Shown here: in pieces, positions 18,850 to 28,198 of the stretch
Position numbering within the stretch: the first letter of the stretch is position 1
Layout: every line of letters starts with the position of its first letter
Assembly: GCF_000816305.1 (NCBI RefSeq)
Contig: NZ_CP007773.1
Coordinates: 558,001-622,000 of the forward strand
Length of the DNA stretch: 64,000 nucleotides
Reading direction: 5' to 3'
Source of the DNA: Campylobacter subantarcticus LMG 24377
GTDB taxonomy: Bacteria > Campylobacterota > Campylobacteria > Campylobacterales > Campylobacteraceae
Position numbers and translations under genes: made by a program
The notes under the pieces: generated by a model
The model's database searches: none
Told to the model about the DNA's origin: nothing
The model's input: the letters and a program-made list of their open reading frames with translations, nothing else

Positions 18850-19337
18850 ATTTTATAAAATAAAAAAGTAAAGAATTTCTTGACAAAATATTTTATATTA
18901 AAAGTCAAGCTTAGTAAAAGTTATAAGATGGCTTCTTTTGTTTTAGAGGCTTGCAAAATTTGTCATAGCAAGCATCATTTTATAAAGAAAAGTTTAAAAA
19001 CAATTATTTTAATTTAGCTGTTTTAGAAAAAATATTAAAGAAAATATATCAAGACTAGAAGGAATTTACACTTATCTTAATACTGCAAGAAATGAAAAAT
19101 AAATAAAAATATTTACTTTTTAAGTATTATGTCTGCAATTTTTTACCTTTAAATTTAATCATTGGATTTTTTGGTATGAATACTAAAAATTTATTTTTAT
19201 CTGAAAGTGAAAATGGAACTTACTATGTTTTAGCTATGATATTAGCTATATTTTTCATTTTATTTTTATGGTATCAAATGAAAGATAAAAAAGAATTAGA
19301 TTTAGATGAATTTTCTATTAAAAAGAAAAAGAAGTAG
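18850..19337 (+). pseudogene. Decayed CorA-type divalent-cation transporter (3' part)
   Basis: No single frame is open, but CorA-like pieces can be read in sequence by changing frame: KSYKMASFVLEA (around 18917-18952), LEGIYTYLNTARNEK (19058-19102), NKNIYFLSIMSAIF, then FLPLNLIIGFFGMN with the diagnostic GMN, and a second transmembrane helix YYVLAMILAIFFILFLWY ending in a Lys-rich tail at 19337. At least three frameshifts or stops separate them. The spacing is also shorter than a normal CorA gene, so internal deletion is likely. The stop lies two bases from tRNA-Arg. Confidence 0.7.
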
Positions 19338-19338
19338 G

Positions 19339-19415
19339 TGGTACGCCCAAGAGGATTCGAACCTCTGACCTTTTGAACCGCAATCAAATGCTCTATCCAG
19401 CTGAGCTATGGGCGC
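19339..19415 (-). tRNA. tRNA-Arg (anticodon GCG)
   Basis: 77 nt including encoded CCA. Read from 19415: acceptor GCGCCCA pairs with TGGGCGT, D arm GCTCAGCTGGATAGAGC, anticodon loop TTGCGGT, T arm with GTTCGAATC. The anticodon is GCG, where many bacteria have ACG (read as ICG) for CGN codons. Confidence 0.93.
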
Positions 19416-19532
19416 AAAATAAAGAAGTAATTTTATCAAAATATCCTTAAAATTAGCAAAAATAAATAATTTTATAGAATTTTTATATTTTTATGCTAAG
19501 CTTCCTTTAATATTTTAGCTTAAGGCAAGGTA

Positions 19533-20972
19533 ATGATACATAAGATTTTAATAGCCAATAGAGGTGAGATCGCAGTCAGAGTAATCCGTGCTTGTAGGGA
19601 TTTGCACATAAAAAGTGTTGCAGTTTATACCGAACCTGATCATGAGTGTTTGCATGTAAAAGTTGCAGATGAAGCATATAGAATAGGAACGGATGCTATA
19701 AGAGGATATCTAGATGGAAAAAGAATTGTAGAGATCGCAAAAGCTTGTGGAGCTGATGCAATACATCCTGGCTATGGATTTTTGAGCGAAAATTATGAAT
19801 TTGCTAAAGAATGCGAGGATGCGGGGATCATTTTCATAGGCCCAAAATCAGATGTTATTCGCAAAATGGGAAATAAAAACATTGCAAGATATTTGATGAA
19901 AAAAAATGGGATCCCTGTGGTGCCTGGAACTGAAAAATTAAATCATTGTACATTAGAAGAAATTAAACTTCAAGCTTTAAAAATAGGCTATCCTGTGATT
20001 TTAAAAGCCAGTGGCGGCGGCGGTGGTAGAGGTATACGTGTTGTGCATAAAGAAGAGGATTTGGAAAAATCTTTTGAAGCTTGTAAGAGAGAAGCGCTTA
20101 GCTTTTTTAAAAATGATGAAGTGTTTATGGAAAAATATGTTATCAATCCAAGACATATTGAGTTTCAAATTCTAGCGGATAATTATGGAAATATCATTCA
20201 CCTTTGTGAAAGAGATTGTTCTATCCAAAGAAGACATCAAAAAATTATCGAAATAGCACCTTGTCCGAGTATTTCAGAAAAACTTAGAAAAACCATAGGA
20301 GTAACCGCTGTAGCTGCTGCAAAAGCAGTAGGTTATACGAATGTTGGGACTGTTGAGTTTTTGCTTGATGATTATAATAGATTTTATTTTATGGAAATGA
20401 ATACGAGAATTCAAGTAGAGCATCCTATCACAGAAGAAATCACAGGAATTGATCTTATCACAAGACAAATTCGTATCGCTAATGGAGAAATTTTAGATTT
20501 AGAACAAAGTGATATTAAACCAAGAGGTTTTGCTATAGAAGCTAGAATTACAGCAGAGAATGTGTGGAAAAATTTCATTCCAAGTCCAGGTAAAATCACC
20601 GAATATTTTCCGGCTTTAGGTCCATCTGTAAGAGTGGATAGTCATTTGTATAAAGACTATACGGTGCCGCCTTATTATGATTCTTTGCTTGCAAAATTAA
20701 TCGTCAAAGGTTCAAGTTATGATAGTGCGGTTAATAGGCTTGAGAGGGCTTTGAAGGAATTTGTGATTGATGATATAAGAACTACTGTGCCATTTTTGAT
20801 CGCAATTACCAAAATAAGGGAATTTAGAAGAGGTTATTTTGATACTTCTTTTATAGAAACACACATGGAAGAACTTTTAGAAAAAACAGAAGATAGGCAT
20901 CAAGAAAATAAAGAAGAGGTGATTGCTGCGATTGCTGCTGCTTTACAAAAAATAAAAGAAAGTAGAGAATAA
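19533..20972 (+). CDS. pycA: Pyruvate carboxylase subunit A (biotin carboxylase)
   Basis: ATP-grasp biotin carboxylase: carboxylates biotin on the PycB subunit to make oxaloacetate from pyruvate, an anaplerotic step. Order of parts: N-terminal Rossmann-like IANRGEIAVRVIRAC, ATP-grasp lid GGGGGRGIRVV near 162, MEKYVINPRHIEFQ, catalytic ERDCSIQRRHQKIIEIAPCP and EMNTRIQVEHPITEEITG. The 479-residue length with a C-terminal Glu/Ala-rich extension matches PycA better than the shorter AccC. The following three genes are those found beside pycA in C. jejuni. AccC of fatty-acid synthesis is the alternative. Confidence 0.85.
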   Translation: MIHKILIANRGEIAVRVIRACRDLHIKSVAVYTEPDHECLHVKVADEAYRIGTDAIRGYLDGKRIVEIAKACGADAIHPGYGFLSENYEFAKECEDAGIIFIGPKSDVIRKMGNKNIARYLMKKNGIPVVPGTEKLNHCTLEEIKLQALKIGYPVILKASGGGGGRGIRVVHKEEDLEKSFEACKREALSFFKNDEVFMEKYVINPRHIEFQILADNYGNIIHLCERDCSIQRRHQKIIEIAPCPSISEKLRKTIGVTAVAAAKAVGYTNVGTVEFLLDDYNRFYFMEMNTRIQVEHPITEEITGIDLITRQIRIANGEILDLEQSDIKPRGFAIEARITAENVWKNFIPSPGKITEYFPALGPSVRVDSHLYKDYTVPPYYDSLLAKLIVKGSSYDSAVNRLERALKEFVIDDIRTTVPFLIAITKIREFRRGYFDTSFIETHMEELLEKTEDRHQENKEEVIAAIAAALQKIKESRE

Positions 20973-21235
20973 TGAGTTTTTTAGATGAATTAAAAGATAT
21001 TAAAAAAGTACTTCAAAAAGAACAAGGTCAAGTTAAAAAAGAAAAAAACAAGGCAAGTAAAAGTGGAATTAGTATGAAAAATACTGATTTAGAGAATGTA
21101 AGAAAAGATTTAGCTAAACAAAATGAGCTAAAAAAACAAGAACAAGAATTTGAAGAAATGTTTGCCAAAGAAGAGCGTTTGGCAAACGAATTTATGGAAT
21201 TTGTTAAAAATAGTGATATTAAAAAGATCCAATGA
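20972..21235 (+). CDS. Conserved hypothetical coiled-coil protein
   Basis: 87 residues, almost entirely charged helix (Lys/Glu/Gln-rich), likely coiled coil, with no signal or membrane segment. Its start overlaps the last base of pycA and its stop overlaps bpt by four bases, so it is translated within the operon. Matches Cj1036c by position. Function unknown. Confidence 0.75.
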   Translation: MSFLDELKDIKKVLQKEQGQVKKEKNKASKSGISMKNTDLENVRKDLAKQNELKKQEQEFEEMFAKEERLANEFMEFVKNSDIKKIQ

Positions 21236-21951
21236 ATAATATTATTGGTTTTTGTACTTTAGAAGAAGAATGTCCTTATCTTGAGGATAGGTATTGTAGA
21301 AATGAATACAACTATGTCTCTTTTATCACTAAGGCGCAAAACCAAGAATTAGTTTCAAGAGGCTGGCGACGCTTTGGTTCGTATTTTTCAAGACCTGTTT
21401 GCGATGGTTGTAATGAATGTCAAAATTTACGTATCGTAGTGGATGATTTTCATTTTAGTAAAAGTTATCGTAGGGTTTTGAAAAAAAATACTGCAACTAA
21501 GATCATCTTGCAAAAACCTTCTTTGAGTGATGAGCATTTGTTATTATACGAAAAATACCATCATTATCAAAAAGATAAGAGAAATTGGAAAATTTATGAT
21601 CTCAATTTTAGAAAATACTACAATCTCTACGTAGATAATGCGGGTACCTTTGGTTATGAGCTAGATTTTTATGTTGATAATAAATTAGTCTGTGTTGATT
21701 TGATTGATATTTTAGATGATGGAATTTCTAGTATATATTGTTTTTATGATCCTGATTTTTCACACTTAAGCCTCGGAAAATATTCACTTTTAACCGAAAT
21801 TAAACTAGCACAATTGAAAAAATTAAAATACATTTATTTAGGATATTTTGTAAAAGGGTGTCAATCTTTATCGTATAAAGCCGATTATAGTCCAAATGAA
21901 ATTTTAAAACACACTAGTGCTTTAAATGAACAAGCATTTTTGTGGAGTTAG
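21232..21951 (+). CDS. bpt: Aspartate/glutamate leucyltransferase
   Basis: Transfers leucine from Leu-tRNA to N-terminal Asp/Glu, tagging proteins for ClpS/ClpAP (N-degron pathway). 239 residues of the ATE/Bpt family: the N-terminal cysteine set in [13 protein letters not shown] and [12 protein letters not shown], then the GNAT-like part with [22 protein letters not shown]. Sits second in a coupled pycA-hypothetical-bpt-DnaJ cluster. Confidence 0.92.
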   Translation: MNNIIGFCTLEEECPYLEDRYCRNEYNYVSFITKAQNQELVSRGWRRFGSYFSRPVCDGCNECQNLRIVVDDFHFSKSYRRVLKKNTATKIILQKPSLSDEHLLLYEKYHHYQKDKRNWKIYDLNFRKYYNLYVDNAGTFGYELDFYVDNKLVCVDLIDILDDGISSIYCFYDPDFSHLSLGKYSLLTEIKLAQLKKLKYIYLGYFVKGCQSLSYKADYSPNEILKHTSALNEQAFLWS

Positions 21952-21969
21952 TTTTATAGAGAGGATTTT

Positions 21970-22776
21970 ATGCAAGTAGTGCAAACTTTAGAATCGGTTA
22001 GTGTTAATACTGATGATTTTTTAATGTTTAAATATTTTCAAGATCTTATCCGTAAAAATTTTTCCAAAGTTATTGGAAATAAAAACAAAACTTTGTCTTT
22101 TTTTGTGGAAAATGAAATTCCTCAAAGAAGATATTTTTTAAAGCTTGTAAATCATAAATATAAAAAAAATACAGGCAATCAAATCGATAATCTTGCTTTT
22201 GCGCACTATAAAACCTTCAAATTAAATCTTGCTCAGGCGAATACCTTAAAACCGGTAATCTTTGCTAAAATAGGTTTTGCACAAAAAAATATTTTGATCA
22301 CGTTAAGTTCGAATGAGAAATTATTTGCGGTGTATTTGGAGCAATACTTTAAAGACCATAAAAGCGTATATGATGAGAAAAATTGTATTTTTTCATTAGA
22401 GTATAAAGACGATAACACTTTAAATCTTTTAGAAATTTTAGCAAGTGTTAATGAGCATTTAAAATACTGTGTAGATTTTACAATCAATGAAACTCAGCTT
22501 TTGGAATTTAGAAATAAAATGAAAAATAAGGCTAGTACAAATTGGAAATTTAACGCCTTGGCTAAGTTATTTGAGAATTATTTTCAAACATTAGGGTGTA
22601 ATTCTAGCGATGATTTTTCTACTATTAGGCAAAACTATCTTAATTTGGTAAAAATTTACCACCCTGATCGTCATCAAGGTAAAAGCAAAATCGAACAAGC
22701 TTATTGTCGTGAGGAATTTGAAAAAATTCAGCTTGCTTATGAGAGTTTAAAATCTTTATATAAAAACAATACATAA
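21970..22776 (+). CDS. DnaJ-domain protein
   Basis: 268 residues. About 190 unassigned residues precede a C-terminal J domain (about 205-268) with the HPD tripeptide in VKIYHPDRHQGKS, which stimulates DnaK ATPase. Placing the J domain at the C-terminus differs from DnaJ itself, so this is a specialised co-chaperone with unknown client. An AGAGAGGA site precedes the ATG; it is the last gene of the pycA cluster. Confidence 0.85.
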   Translation: MQVVQTLESVSVNTDDFLMFKYFQDLIRKNFSKVIGNKNKTLSFFVENEIPQRRYFLKLVNHKYKKNTGNQIDNLAFAHYKTFKLNLAQANTLKPVIFAKIGFAQKNILITLSSNEKLFAVYLEQYFKDHKSVYDEKNCIFSLEYKDDNTLNLLEILASVNEHLKYCVDFTINETQLLEFRNKMKNKASTNWKFNALAKLFENYFQTLGCNSSDDFSTIRQNYLNLVKIYHPDRHQGKSKIEQAYCREEFEKIQLAYESLKSLYKNNT

Positions 22777-22845
22777 TTTCCAAATAACATCATTTTAAGT
22801 TGCAATTTATTAAAATTAATTTTTATAAAATTCTAGGAAGAAATT

Positions 22846-24009
22846 TTGGTTGCTGATAGAAAATTATTTTTTTTAAGTTGCATTCTAATAACTATAGGGA
22901 TACTTTTTTCATATTCTTTAAGTGCTTTTACTGTGCTTTATTTAGAATATAATGAATTTCATTTTTTTATCAGACAGCTTTTTTTTGGACTTAGTGGTAT
23001 AGCTATTATTTATTTTGTTTCAAGATTAAATCCTGATAGTAAAATGGCACATTATTTAATGATAAGTGTTTTGTTAATCTCTTTTTTATTTATACTTATT
23101 TTGCCTTTTTTACCTACCTTTCTTGCTACTGCGGCAGGTGGTGCTAAAAGGTGGATCAGGCTTGGTCCTTTATCTATTTCTCCTGTTGAATTTTTTAAGA
23201 TAGGTTTGATTTATTTCCTTGCTTGGTCTTACACAAGAAGAATTGATGATAGCAAAAAAGCAATCAAACACGAAGTTTTAATTTTAATTCCTTATTTTAT
23301 TTTAGCTGCTTTTGTTATTGGTTATATTTATATGACACAAAATGATTTAGGTCAAAGTGTTATTTCTTTTTTCTTGGTTTTTGCTTTAGCATTTTTTGCA
23401 GGAGCTAGTAAAAGACTTTTTGCTTTTGGTGTGGTTATTGTTGGAATGATTGGGGTTTTGGTAATTTTAAGTAATCAAAGAAGAATTCAGCGTATTTCTG
23501 CTTGGTGGGGAAATATCCAAGATGCGTTTTTACCTTTTTTTCCTGATTGGCTAGCAAGTGCTTTAAGAGTAAGCCATAATTCAGAACCTTATCAAATTTC
23601 ACACAGTTTAAATGCTATAGCTCACGGTGGCTTTTTTGGAGAAGGTTTGGGGCTTGGTACATTTAAGCTAGGCTTTTTAAGTGAAGTGCATACAGACTTT
23701 GTTTTATCAGGTATAACTGAAGAAATAGGCTTGTTGGGTTTAAGTATTATTTGTTTGATTTATTTGTTGGTAATCCTTCGAATTTTTAGAATTGCTGGAC
23801 GTTGTGAAAATAAGATTCATTTTTTGTTTTGTTCAGGTGTAGCTTTGATTTTATTATTTTCATTTTTTATGAATGCATTTGGTATTATTTCTTTGACACC
23901 GCTAAAAGGAGTTGCTGTTCCGCTTTTGAGCTATGGAGGTAGTTCCATGTGGTCTATTTGTCTTGGATTAGGATATGTGCTAATGATTAGCAAAAAGGTA
24001 AAAATTTAA
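22846..24009 (+). CDS. ftsW: FtsW-type peptidoglycan glycosyltransferase (SEDS family)
   Basis: Ten-helix SEDS polymerase that builds septal peptidoglycan with a partner class b PBP. Family signs: GGAKRWIRLGPLSISPVEFFKIG (split over helices 3-4), QNDLGQSVI, SHSLNAIAHGGFFGEGLGLG, and SEVHTDFVLSGITEEIGLLG near residue 282. 387 residues. Start is a TTG with AGGAAG five bases upstream. FtsW is chosen over RodA because of synteny with the C. jejuni pycA region; sequence alone would allow either. Confidence 0.85.
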   Translation: MVADRKLFFLSCILITIGILFSYSLSAFTVLYLEYNEFHFFIRQLFFGLSGIAIIYFVSRLNPDSKMAHYLMISVLLISFLFILILPFLPTFLATAAGGAKRWIRLGPLSISPVEFFKIGLIYFLAWSYTRRIDDSKKAIKHEVLILIPYFILAAFVIGYIYMTQNDLGQSVISFFLVFALAFFAGASKRLFAFGVVIVGMIGVLVILSNQRRIQRISAWWGNIQDAFLPFFPDWLASALRVSHNSEPYQISHSLNAIAHGGFFGEGLGLGTFKLGFLSEVHTDFVLSGITEEIGLLGLSIICLIYLLVILRIFRIAGRCENKIHFLFCSGVALILLFSFFMNAFGIISLTPLKGVAVPLLSYGGSSMWSICLGLGYVLMISKKVKI

Positions 24010-24089
24010 ACTCATTAATTAAAATATATAAAAATTAACTTAAATAAAAAATATTCTATAACAACTCTTTACAAAAAACTTTTTTCTGC

Positions 24090-24095
24090 TATAAT
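24090..24095 (+). promoter_or_regulatory. Sigma-70 type -10 box for leader ORF and amino-acid binding protein
   Basis: TATAAT with an upstream TG (TGCTATAAT, extended -10) and a T-rich stretch before it, the usual Campylobacter vegetative promoter shape. Transcription would start near 24102, about 25 bases before the leader ORF. Confidence 0.7.
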
Positions 24096-24126
24096 TATGC
24101 TCACATTTATTATAAAGGAGGTGGAT

Positions 24127-24159
24127 ATGAAGAAATACAGGCGTTTAAACACATTATAA
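24127..24159 (+). CDS. 10-codon leader ORF (MKKYRRLNTL)
   Basis: Encodes MKKYRRLNTL. It has an almost perfect ribosome site, AAAGGAGGTG at 24114-24123, and stands between the promoter at 24090 and the binding-protein gene 40 bases downstream. The Shine-Dalgarno is far stronger than that of the following gene, which argues that the ORF is really translated. Two adjacent arginine codons (AGG CGT) could make it sensitive to arginine supply, but no attenuator hairpin is obvious, so control is only suggested. Confidence 0.55.
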   Translation: MKKYRRLNTL

Positions 24160-24199
24160 TCATTTATCAATTTTATTTTAATTTTAACAAAGGAAAAAA

Positions 24200-24958
24200 A
24201 TGAAAAAAATATTATATGTTGTTTTAGCGTTATTTAGTGTATTAGCTTTAGGTGCTTGTTCAAGCGATAAAAATCAAGCTAGTGTTTCTGGTGAAAAAGT
24301 TTATAAAGTAGGTATAGCTGCAAATTATCCTCCTTTTGATTTTATTAAAGATGCAAAAATTACCGGCTTTGATGTTGATTTGTTAGAAGAAATTGCTAAA
24401 AGAGAAAATTTAAAGCTTGAATGGGTAAATATGAGTTTTGATGGTTTAATTCCTGCTTTGAAAGCTGGAAAGATTGATATGATAGCTTCTGCTATGAGTT
24501 CAACTCCTCAAAGATTAGCAAGTATGGATTTTAGTGATACTTATTTTGATACTAAAAATTTATATTTAAAGTTAAAAACAGATTCTAGTATTAGTGATAA
24601 ACAAAGTTTGGAAGGTAAAAAAATAGGTGTGCAACTTGGAACTATTCAAGAAAGTGCTGCTAAAGCTATTCCAAATGCTCAAGTGGTAGCTAGTGAGGAA
24701 ATGTTAGCAGCAATTTTAGCGTTAAAAGCTGGCAAAGTAGATGCGGTTTTAACAGATAAAGATATTGGTAAAGGTTATTTAAAAACTAATGAAGAGCTAG
24801 AAGCATTTTTAGAAGAAAATGATGGAAGCTCAGGGTTTTGTATAGCTTTTGATAAAGGAAAACAAAGCGAACTTGTTCAAAAAATCAATGCTGGTTTAGA
24901 AAAAGTAAAAGCTGACGGTACTTACCAAAAAATCGTAGAAAAATACGATTTGCAATAA
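24200..24958 (+). CDS. Amino-acid ABC transporter substrate-binding lipoprotein
   Basis: Family 3 periplasmic binding protein anchored as a lipoprotein: lipobox LGAC with Cys20. The mature domain has VGIAANYPPFDF, GFDVDLLEEIAKR, DGLIPALKAGKIDMIASAMS and LEGKKIGVQLGT. 252 residues, full length. Likely partner is the permease/ATPase pair at 28.7-30.2 kb, though they are not adjacent. Polar amino acids are the usual ligands; which one is not readable here. Resembles the CjaA/GlnH group. Confidence 0.88.
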   Translation: MKKILYVVLALFSVLALGACSSDKNQASVSGEKVYKVGIAANYPPFDFIKDAKITGFDVDLLEEIAKRENLKLEWVNMSFDGLIPALKAGKIDMIASAMSSTPQRLASMDFSDTYFDTKNLYLKLKTDSSISDKQSLEGKKIGVQLGTIQESAAKAIPNAQVVASEEMLAAILALKAGKVDAVLTDKDIGKGYLKTNEELEAFLEENDGSSGFCIAFDKGKQSELVQKINAGLEKVKADGTYQKIVEKYDLQ

Positions 24959-26224
24959 TTAACTTAAAGCCTTGATACTTGTATTCAAGGCTTTAAAAAA
25001 ATATTCTATATCTTCTTTTGTATGCGTATAGTGAAAACCCACTCTTAGCCAACCTGGTTTAAATTTTAATTCTTGATTGTCTTTTAAATTGAGTAAATCA
25101 TGCCCATAAGGCCCTGCACAAGCACAACCTGCTCTTGTTTCTATCTTATAAGTTTTGCTTAGCTTGTAGGCTAAATCAAAAGGAGAAATTCCTTCTATAT
25201 TAAAAGCAAAAATAGGTAATCTATGAGTGATATTTTTTGCATATAAGATCATTTTTGGAAAATTTGCACATTGTTTGAAAAAATATTCACAAAGTTCTTT
25301 TTCTTTTTTTTCTATAGTATCTAAGCCTATTTCATTACGTATTTTAAAAGCCAAGCTTGCTCTAATTAGCTGGATAATTCCAGGTGTGCCACCTTCTTCT
25401 AAATTTTCAACTTCACATAAATATTGTTGAGAAGTTCTCGAGACATAGTCCACTGTTCCACCTGCTGCAAAACTAGGAGTATCGCCACATAGATTTTTTT
25501 TAATAGCAAGTAAACCACATGACCCTACACCTCCAAGTAGTTTATGAGAACTAATAAAGACTGCATCATAAAATTTGGGATCTAAATTAGCATAAGGAGC
25601 TAAGGTAGAAATATCAAAAGCAACTATGCCATTATGTTGTTTGATTAAAGTATAGATTTTTTTATAATCACTTAAAATTCCTGTAACATTAGAAGCTGCA
25701 TTAAAACTCGCGATAATTTCTCTATCTTTGGATTTATGTAGTAATTTTTTTAAAAAATCATAATCTAATTCGCCATTTTTATCTAAAGGCACTCTAATGT
25801 ATTCGCATAATGCCTCTCTAAAAGAAAGCTCATTAGAATGGTGTTCATAAGGTCCTACTATAACCAAAGGCAAGGTGTTTTTATCTGTATTTTTAAAGTA
25901 TTTTTCTTTAATGAGCGGGGGTATATATAAACCTAAAATTTCTTGAAATTTTTTAATAGCTGCTGAAGATCCGCTTCCGCAAGCTATAAGTGCAAAACTA
26001 TCATCTAATTCAAGGTATTTTTTTAAATTCGCCCTTGCGTTTTCGTAGTATTGTTGTGTGATAAAAGAATTTAAAGAGCTATCAGAATGTGTATTGGCGT
26101 AGGTTGTAAGTATTTTTTTGATTTCTTTTTCTATGCTCTTTAGTGCCAAAGCACTGGCAGTAAAGTCAAAATAATGTATTCCTTTTTTTAAAATAATATC
26201 TTGTTTTAATGTTTCAATATTCAA
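24959..26224 (-). CDS. Class V aminotransferase (cysteine desulfurase/selenocysteine lyase family)
   Basis: PLP enzyme of the NifS/CsdA fold. FDISTLAPYANLD precedes FISSHKLLGGVGSCGLLAI, where the SHK lysine binds PLP, and the C-terminal part has TRAGCACAGPYGHDLL, a Cys-rich loop similar to the catalytic-cysteine loop of desulfurases. 421 residues. Substrate unknown: a desulfurase is plausible, but isc-type partners are absent nearby. Divergent from the next gene; corresponds to Cj0791c by position. Confidence 0.8.
   Translation of the reverse strand: MNIETLKQDIILKKGIHYFDFTASALALKSIEKEIKKILTTYANTHSDSSLNSFITQQYYENARANLKKYLELDDSFALIACGSGSSAAIKKFQEILGLYIPPLIKEKYFKNTDKNTLPLVIVGPYEHHSNELSFREALCEYIRVPLDKNGELDYDFLKKLLHKSKDREIIASFNAASNVTGILSDYKKIYTLIKQHNGIVAFDISTLAPYANLDPKFYDAVFISSHKLLGGVGSCGLLAIKKNLCGDTPSFAAGGTVDYVSRTSQQYLCEVENLEEGGTPGIIQLIRASLAFKIRNEIGLDTIEKKEKELCEYFFKQCANFPKMILYAKNITHRLPIFAFNIEGISPFDLAYKLSKTYKIETRAGCACAGPYGHDLLNLKDNQELKFKPGWLRVGFHYTHTKEDIEYFFKALNTSIKALS
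24964..24996. terminator. Long hairpin at the convergent gene ends
   Basis: TTAAAGCCTTGA (24964-24975) pairs with TCAAGGCTTTAA (24985-24996), extended inward by TAC/GTA with one bulge. It starts six bases after the binding-protein stop and lies over the last codons of the convergent aminotransferase gene. No good U run follows on the + strand, so it may act as a 3' stabiliser or a weak bidirectional terminator. Confidence 0.5.
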
Positions 26225-26290
26225 AAAAAAATCCTCTAAAAATTTGTTAAAATTATATCATACAAAAAATTTAAAATTAAGGAACTAGCT

Positions 26291-27136
26291 ATAAATTTTA
26301 GTGATTTTTCAAAACTTTGTAAAGGTTTTGAGCTTGAAAAGATTTTTGATTTTTATAGTGTTTTTGATGAATTTGATTTTGATTTGAAATTAAGCTTGTA
26401 TGAGAATATTTCAAATGTTTTTATTAATCATGCTTTTGATATTTTAAGTCAATTAAATTTAGATGAAAATAGCTTAAAAGCTTTAAGTGTGTTGAGTAAA
26501 AATGATAGAAAACGGTATTCTATCAATAAATCCATTCCGCATTTTCAAGCTTTAGGGCTTATTAATAAACTTTTAGAAAAAAATATTTTGATTTTGGAAA
26601 AAAGCCAAGAAAAGCCTATTGTAAAAAATAAAAGACAAAAAATCAAAAAAGAATTGTACTCTTACAGCATTCAAGATAAGGTTGTTTTTAAAAACCAAGG
26701 GTTAAGATTTTTCTTTTATTTTATATACCCCAACTTAAACTTAATTGCAATGAAAAAATACAATGAATTAATAGAAATAATCCAAGAAAATTTAGAAAAA
26801 TATCAATGTTTCACTTTTGAACTTTTGTGTAAAGAATTTTTAACAAAAAAGCTTAAAGTAGAGCAGGTGTATAGTTTTTGGAATTATTATTGTGAGATAG
26901 ATCTTTATTATAAAAAAGAGAATTTTTGTGTTTTAGGTGAGGTTAAATTTAAAGAAAGAAAGGTTTGCAAAAATATTTTAAATATTCTAAAAAACAAAGC
27001 AAAACAGTTGCAAATTCAACCTAATTTATATGTGCTTTTTTCAAAGAGTGGCTTTAGTAAAGAGTTTGTTTTAAATAAGGAGTATAATTTGCTTTTATAT
27101 ACTTTAGAAGATTTTCAATTTTTAATTAAGGATTAA
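26291..27136 (+). CDS. Conserved hypothetical protein upstream of flgS
   Basis: No family recognised. The C-terminal half (ELLCKEFLTKK ... EIDLYYKKENFCVLGEVKF ... YVLFSKSGFSKEF) resembles PD-(D/E)XK-type restriction-endonuclease-like folds, with a possible E-x-K in GEVKF. The first ordinary start codon is a TTG at 26384 (250 residues). However, the frame is open and protein-like from 26291, where an ATA follows AAGGA at the right distance, giving about 281 residues. I prefer the longer form. It is three bases from flgS, so the two are co-expressed. Confidence 0.65.
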   Translation: MNFSDFSKLCKGFELEKIFDFYSVFDEFDFDLKLSLYENISNVFINHAFDILSQLNLDENSLKALSVLSKNDRKRYSINKSIPHFQALGLINKLLEKNILILEKSQEKPIVKNKRQKIKKELYSYSIQDKVVFKNQGLRFFFYFIYPNLNLIAMKKYNELIEIIQENLEKYQCFTFELLCKEFLTKKLKVEQVYSFWNYYCEIDLYYKKENFCVLGEVKFKERKVCKNILNILKNKAKQLQIQPNLYVLFSKSGFSKEFVLNKEYNLLLYTLEDFQFLIKD

Positions 27137-27138
27137 GT

Positions 27139-28155
27139 GTGGATGAAAATATTTTAAAAAGTTTAGATTCTAGTGAAAAAGAAAACTTACAACAAGGGTT
27201 AAAAGCCTTAATAGAGCAAACCTATGTTATAGAAAATGAATATAAACAACTTAATGAAAACTACACTGCGTTAAGACAAATGGTAAGTGAAATTATAGAG
27301 GTTTTGCCTATGGCTTTATGGATTTTAGATGCAAATAAAAATATTATTTTACATAACAACCTAGCTACACAAAAGCCAAAACTTTTAGAATGTATTGACC
27401 TTGATAAAACACATTATGAGCTTGAGTTTGATCATAAGTTTTATTTAATCAAGATTACCTCACATACCGATAAACTTATAGTGAATGCAACAGATATTAG
27501 TGATGAAAAAAGAAACGAAAGATTGGCTAGTATGGGAACGGTTGCAGCGCACCTAGCGCATGAAATACGCAATCCTATAGGTTCTATTTCTTTATTAAGC
27601 TCTACTTTGTTTGAAAGAAGTGAGTTAAAAAACAAGCATATAGTTTTAGAAATCCAAAAAGCAATTTCAAGAGTAGAGCGTATTGTAAATTCTACTTTAC
27701 TTTTTACAAAAGGGGTACATGTTAATTTAAATGAGTTTAATTTACAGGAGTTACAAAATGAGTGTGAGCAAGCTATTGGAGCTTATAATTATCTAGCTAA
27801 TATCGATTTTAAATTTGAATTTTTAGATTTAAAAATCAATGCAGATAAATCTTTACTTGCTTTAGTTTTACAAAATTTACTTTATAATGCCATAGATGCA
27901 ATCGAAGAAAGTGAAAATGATGAGGGGTGTATCAAAGTCCAATGTGAGCAAAAAGAAGATAAAATTTTTATTAAAGTTTATGATAGCGGAGTAGGTATAA
28001 AAGATAAAAAAATGGTATTTGAGGCTTTTAAGACTACTAAATTAAAAGGAAATGGCTTGGGGCTTTCTTTGTCCAAACAAATCATTGATGCACATAATGG
28101 AGTATTGGGATTTGATGAAAATCCAAAATGTTTTTTTATAGAGCTAAAAATTTAA
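27139..28155 (+). CDS. flgS: Sensor histidine kinase FlgS
   Basis: Cytoplasmic kinase that phosphorylates FlgR to switch on sigma-54 flagellar genes. 338 residues: N-terminal coiled coil and PAS-like part, then the H box AHLAHEIRNPIGS with His141, N box NLLYNAIDAIEES, and G boxes DSGVGIKDK and GNGLGLSL. No membrane segment, as expected for FlgS. Starts at GTG just after the previous stop with AAGGA upstream. Confidence 0.92.
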   Translation: MDENILKSLDSSEKENLQQGLKALIEQTYVIENEYKQLNENYTALRQMVSEIIEVLPMALWILDANKNIILHNNLATQKPKLLECIDLDKTHYELEFDHKFYLIKITSHTDKLIVNATDISDEKRNERLASMGTVAAHLAHEIRNPIGSISLLSSTLFERSELKNKHIVLEIQKAISRVERIVNSTLLFTKGVHVNLNEFNLQELQNECEQAIGAYNYLANIDFKFEFLDLKINADKSLLALVLQNLLYNAIDAIEESENDEGCIKVQCEQKEDKIFIKVYDSGVGIKDKKMVFEAFKTTKLKGNGLGLSLSKQIIDAHNGVLGFDENPKCFFIELKI

Positions 28156-28198
28156 GCTCTATAAAATAAATTTTAACTTAAAATAATAAAAGTATTTT

